From NCBI GenBank assembly GCA_029850565.1, contig JARCRR010000164.1, forward strand, positions 1 to 7,829: a DNA stretch of 7,829 bases. The letters run 5' to 3'. Below are positions 5,571 to 7,829 of this stretch, in pieces. Each line of letters opens with the position of its first letter. Positions within the stretch are counted from its first letter, which is position 1. The position numbers were made by a program, and so were the translations under genes. The notes beneath the pieces were generated by a model. The model saw only the letters and a program-made list of their open reading frames with translations. It searched no databases and had not been told where the DNA came from. The stretch is from Gallionella sp. (GTDB taxonomy: Bacteria > Pseudomonadota > Gammaproteobacteria > Burkholderiales > Gallionellaceae).

Positions 5571-6034
5571 TGCGAGCTCTCTCGCTCCTGTTGGGCGCAG
5601 TGCTTACACTCTGCGCTGTGTCTGCCGATGCCCGGCCCTTCGAGTTCAAGGATATGCAGGGTAATGTTCAGCGCCTGAACGATTATCGCGGCAAGTGGGT
5701 GCTGGTCAATTTTTGGGCGACCTGGTGTCCGCCCTGCCTTGAGGAAGTGCCTGATCTGGTCGAGTTGCACGAGGCGCACAAGAAGACCGATTTGGTCGTG
5801 ATCGGTGTGGCTCTGGACTCTACTGAGAAGTCCGTCAAAGCGTTCGTGACAAAGCGCAAGGTCACATACCCCATCGTGTTGGGGGATTACGATATGGCTG
5901 AGCAAGTGGGGCAGATAGAGGTGCTACCGACTTCCTATCTGTACAACCCGCAGGGCGAGTTGGTGAGCTATCAGGAAGGTATCCTTTCGCGCGAAAGCGT
6001 GGAGTCCTACATCAAGAACAAAAGCAAGAAGTAG
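5570..6034 (+). CDS. TlpA-like periplasmic thioredoxin-fold protein
   Basis: The 154-residue product starts with a Sec signal peptide (MRALSLLLGAVLTLCAVSADA), probably cut after Ala21. The mature part is a thioredoxin/redoxin domain with the active-site motif WCPPC (Cys53, Cys56) in NFWATWCPPCLEE and the cis-proline Pro120 in VLPTSYLYNP. TlpA/ResA-type proteins reduce disulfides in the periplasm, for example during cytochrome c or copper-site maturation; the actual partner here is unknown. The core lacks large extra domains. ATG 5570 shares its A with the upstream TGA (TGATG), with only a distant AGGA at 5551-5554, so translation is probably coupled to the YqhA-family gene. The gene stops directly against the convergent transglycosylase gene. 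It is not inside a cytochrome maturation cluster in this window. Confidence 0.92.
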   Translation: MRALSLLLGAVLTLCAVSADARPFEFKDMQGNVQRLNDYRGKWVLVNFWATWCPPCLEEVPDLVELHEAHKKTDLVVIGVALDSTEKSVKAFVTKRKVTYPIVLGDYDMAEQVGQIEVLPTSYLYNPQGELVSYQEGILSRESVESYIKNKSKK

Positions 6035-6655
6035 TTAGCTGGTACGGCGGCTGGGTACCCAGTGTTTATGCCACGCCGCCTTTACCAGATTCGGATATTC
6101 CGGCTTGCCCAGGCTGCCGTTGTAACGTCCCAAGGCGCGATACAGGTCGCCGTGTTCGATATCCAGATAGTGACGCAAGATGGTACAGCCGTAGCGCAGG
6201 TTGGTACGCAGATGGAACAGGTTATGCTCATTTGCACCGATCGATCTCTTCCAGAATGGCATCACCTGCATGTAGCCGCGCGCGCCGACTTTCGATACGG
6301 CATACTTCCTGAATCCACTCTCCACTTCGATCAGCCCCAACACCATGTGCGGATCCAGACCCGCGCGCGTCGCTTCGTAATGCACGGTGCTCAACAGGTC
6401 GAATCGATACTCCGCATCGGGTATCTTCTTCGCAAGGCGCGCCGACATCTCATCCAACCAAGTCTGCGCTTCCTGTTGTGAGGAGAAAGCGAGCTTGGGT
6501 GCGGCTTGATCGGATACTGCGCGCTGCAACATGGATCGCACGCTGGCCGACAGCACTTCTTCTTTCTGGTTGCCTGCCTGTGCGGGCGCGGCACAACACA
6601 AGCTCATCGCCATGAGCGAAAACAGTGACTTGCGGAGTGCATAGTGCAGTTTCAT
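6035..6655 (-). CDS. Secreted lytic transglycosylase (SLT domain)
   Basis: The 206-residue protein has an N-terminal signal peptide ending near APAQA (Ala27); cysteines at 20-21 do not sit in a proper lipobox, so it is probably periplasmic rather than a lipoprotein. The region 30-95 is helical and unassigned. The Slt-type catalytic domain runs from about residue 95, with the ES motif in IEVESGF (catalytic Glu112), the GYMQVMPF motif (127-134), NLRYGCTILRHYL and the RYNGS motif. Such enzymes cleave the MurNAc-GlcNAc bond of peptidoglycan, forming 1,6-anhydroMurNAc ends, for wall turnover or insertion of envelope machines. The start overlaps the proS stop as ATGA (6655-6652) and has no separate Shine-Dalgarno, so translational coupling to proS is likely. 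Confidence 0.94.
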   Translation of the reverse strand: MKLHYALRKSLFSLMAMSLCCAAPAQAGNQKEEVLSASVRSMLQRAVSDQAAPKLAFSSQQEAQTWLDEMSARLAKKIPDAEYRFDLLSTVHYEATRAGLDPHMVLGLIEVESGFRKYAVSKVGARGYMQVMPFWKRSIGANEHNLFHLRTNLRYGCTILRHYLDIEHGDLYRALGRYNGSLGKPEYPNLVKAAWHKHWVPSRRTS

Positions 6656-7829
6656 AGTTTCGATTGTACGAGCTTGCGCACATCTTGCAAGGCAATGGAT
6701 TGGGCTTCCGCATCTTTGCGGCCTTGATATTCCACCTTACCTTCTTTCAATCCACGGTCGCCGATGACGATGCGATGCGGGATGCCGATCAGTTCGAGGT
6801 CGGCGAACATCACTCCCGGACGTTCGTCTCGGTCATCCATCAGCACTTCGATGCCTGCCGCGCTCAGCTCGGCATAGAGCTGCTCTGCCGCATTGCGAAC
6901 CGATTCGCTCTTCTTGAGTCCGATGGGAGCGATGGCGACCTGGAACGGTGCCATGCCAGCGGGGATGGCGATGCCGCGCGCGTCGAAATTCTGCTCAATG
7001 GCTGCCGCGACGATGCGCGAGACGCCGATACCGTAGCATCCCATCTCCATCACTTGCGTCTTGCCGTTCTCGTCCAGATAGGTGGCTTGCAACGCTTCGG
7101 AATACTTGGTGCGCAGTTGGAAGATGTGACCGACTTCGATGCCGCGACATATCTCCAGCGTCCCCTTGCCATCAGGCGATGCATCACCGGTGACGACGTT
7201 GCGCACGTCGGCGATGACATCAGGCTCTGGCAGGTCGCGTCCCCAGTTCACGCCAGCGGTATGGAACTTGGCCATGTTCGCGCCAGTCACGAAATCGCTC
7301 ATGGCGGCAACGGTACGGTCGGCGATGACGCGCACCTGATCGCGTGCGATGCCGACGGGACCTAGGAATCCGGGGGGGCAATTGAAGAATGCGCGGATCT
7401 CGTCTTCGCGCGCAAAGCGAAAATCAGCCAAACCTTCCAGTTTTCCGACTTTCACTTCGTTCAATGAGTGATCGCCGCGCAACAGGACGATGTGCAACTT
7501 ATCGTTCGCCATGAGTGCGATGAGTTTGACGGTGCGTTGCAACGGAATGCCCAGCAGAGCGGCAACATCTTCGCAGGTGGTTTGCCTGGGCGTATCCACG
7601 TCACGCATCGTTTCTGTCGGCGCGGCGCGCGGCGTAGTTGGCGCGAGTGCTTCGGCCAGTTCCACGTTGGCAGCGAAATCGGAAGTGGGGCAATAGGCCA
7701 ATGCGTCCTCGCCCGAGTCCGCCAGTACATGGAACTCATGCGAACCGCTACCTCCGATAGCGCCGGTATCGGCGGCGACAGCGCGGAACTGCAAACCCAA
7801 GCGGGTGAAGATGCGGCTGTAGGTGTCGT
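6652..7829 (-). CDS. proS: Prolyl-tRNA synthetase, bacterial type with editing domain (5' end outside window)
   Basis: ProRS charges tRNA-Pro with proline. The frame is open through the right edge; about 392 residues are present, starting near residue 179 of the E. coli enzyme, so class II motifs 1 and 2 lie outside. Visible parts are ADTGAIGGSGSHEF of the catalytic core, then the inserted editing (INS) domain that hydrolyses Ala-tRNA-Pro, then motif 3 (GCYGIGVSRIVAA) and the C-terminal anticodon-binding domain with DDRDERPGVMFADLELIGIP. Aligning by eye without gaps, the editing lysine of E. coli (Lys279) corresponds to the Lys in RTVKLIAL, coded at 7525-7527, so editing should be intact. The bacterial-type layout is complete for the part shown. 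It is the upstream partner of the transglycosylase gene, overlapping by 4 bp. Confidence 0.98.
   Translation of the reverse strand, partial: DTYSRIFTRLGLQFRAVAADTGAIGGSGSHEFHVLADSGEDALAYCPTSDFAANVELAEALAPTTPRAAPTETMRDVDTPRQTTCEDVAALLGIPLQRTVKLIALMANDKLHIVLLRGDHSLNEVKVGKLEGLADFRFAREDEIRAFFNCPPGFLGPVGIARDQVRVIADRTVAAMSDFVTGANMAKFHTAGVNWGRDLPEPDVIADVRNVVTGDASPDGKGTLEICRGIEVGHIFQLRTKYSEALQATYLDENGKTQVMEMGCYGIGVSRIVAAAIEQNFDARGIAIPAGMAPFQVAIAPIGLKKSESVRNAAEQLYAELSAAGIEVLMDDRDERPGVMFADLELIGIPHRIVIGDRGLKEGKVEYQGRKDAEAQSIALQDVRKLVQSKL

Noticed and set aside
6664..7365. A 233-codon plus-strand frame opposite proS
   Set aside because: ProRS motifs on the minus strand are unmistakable, and this frame shows no family resemblance or ribosome site.

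Overview
This window looks like ordinary chromosomal DNA of a Gram-negative proteobacterium. The GC content is moderate, genes are tightly packed, Shine-Dalgarno sites are normal, and several proteins have signal peptides for a periplasm. SlmA, ProRS with an inserted editing domain, the YihY and YqhA membrane families and a HugZ-like flavoprotein together suggest a betaproteobacterium. A Nitrosomonadales/Gallionellaceae-type lineage is my guess from general resemblance, not something the sequence proves.

Layout, left to right. (1) The 3' end of a HAD-family pyrimidine 5'-nucleotidase, followed 12 nt later by slmA, the nucleoid-occlusion regulator, on the + strand. (2) A 178-nt upstream region with a good sigma70-like promoter whose predicted start falls on the A of a 27-codon ORF, then leuA (2-isopropylmalate synthase). 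This is the most interesting non-coding stretch. (3) A small secreted, Lys/Pro-rich protein of unknown function, whose stop codon interlocks with that of a convergent HugZ-like flavin-binding protein. (4) The HugZ-like gene and a YihY/BrkB-family membrane protein gene diverge from a gap of only 30 bp. (5) After an 88-bp gap with its own promoter and a short inverted repeat, a YqhA-family membrane protein is translationally coupled to a TlpA-like periplasmic thioredoxin. (6) On the - strand, the C-terminal two thirds of prolyl-tRNA synthetase (proS, cut by the right edge) is coupled through an ATGA overlap to a secreted lytic transglycosylase, which ends flush against the thioredoxin gene.

The genes serve leucine synthesis, cell division control, translation fidelity, cell-wall remodelling and envelope redox chemistry. 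I see no mobile elements, CRISPR arrays, tRNA or rRNA genes, prophage or defence genes, and no intrinsic terminator with a stem and T-tract. I found no clearly undescribed system. The best leads are the possible leader ORF before leuA, the degenerate HugZ-like C-terminus, the overlapping divergent promoter region, the YqhA-thioredoxin pair and the small secreted protein.
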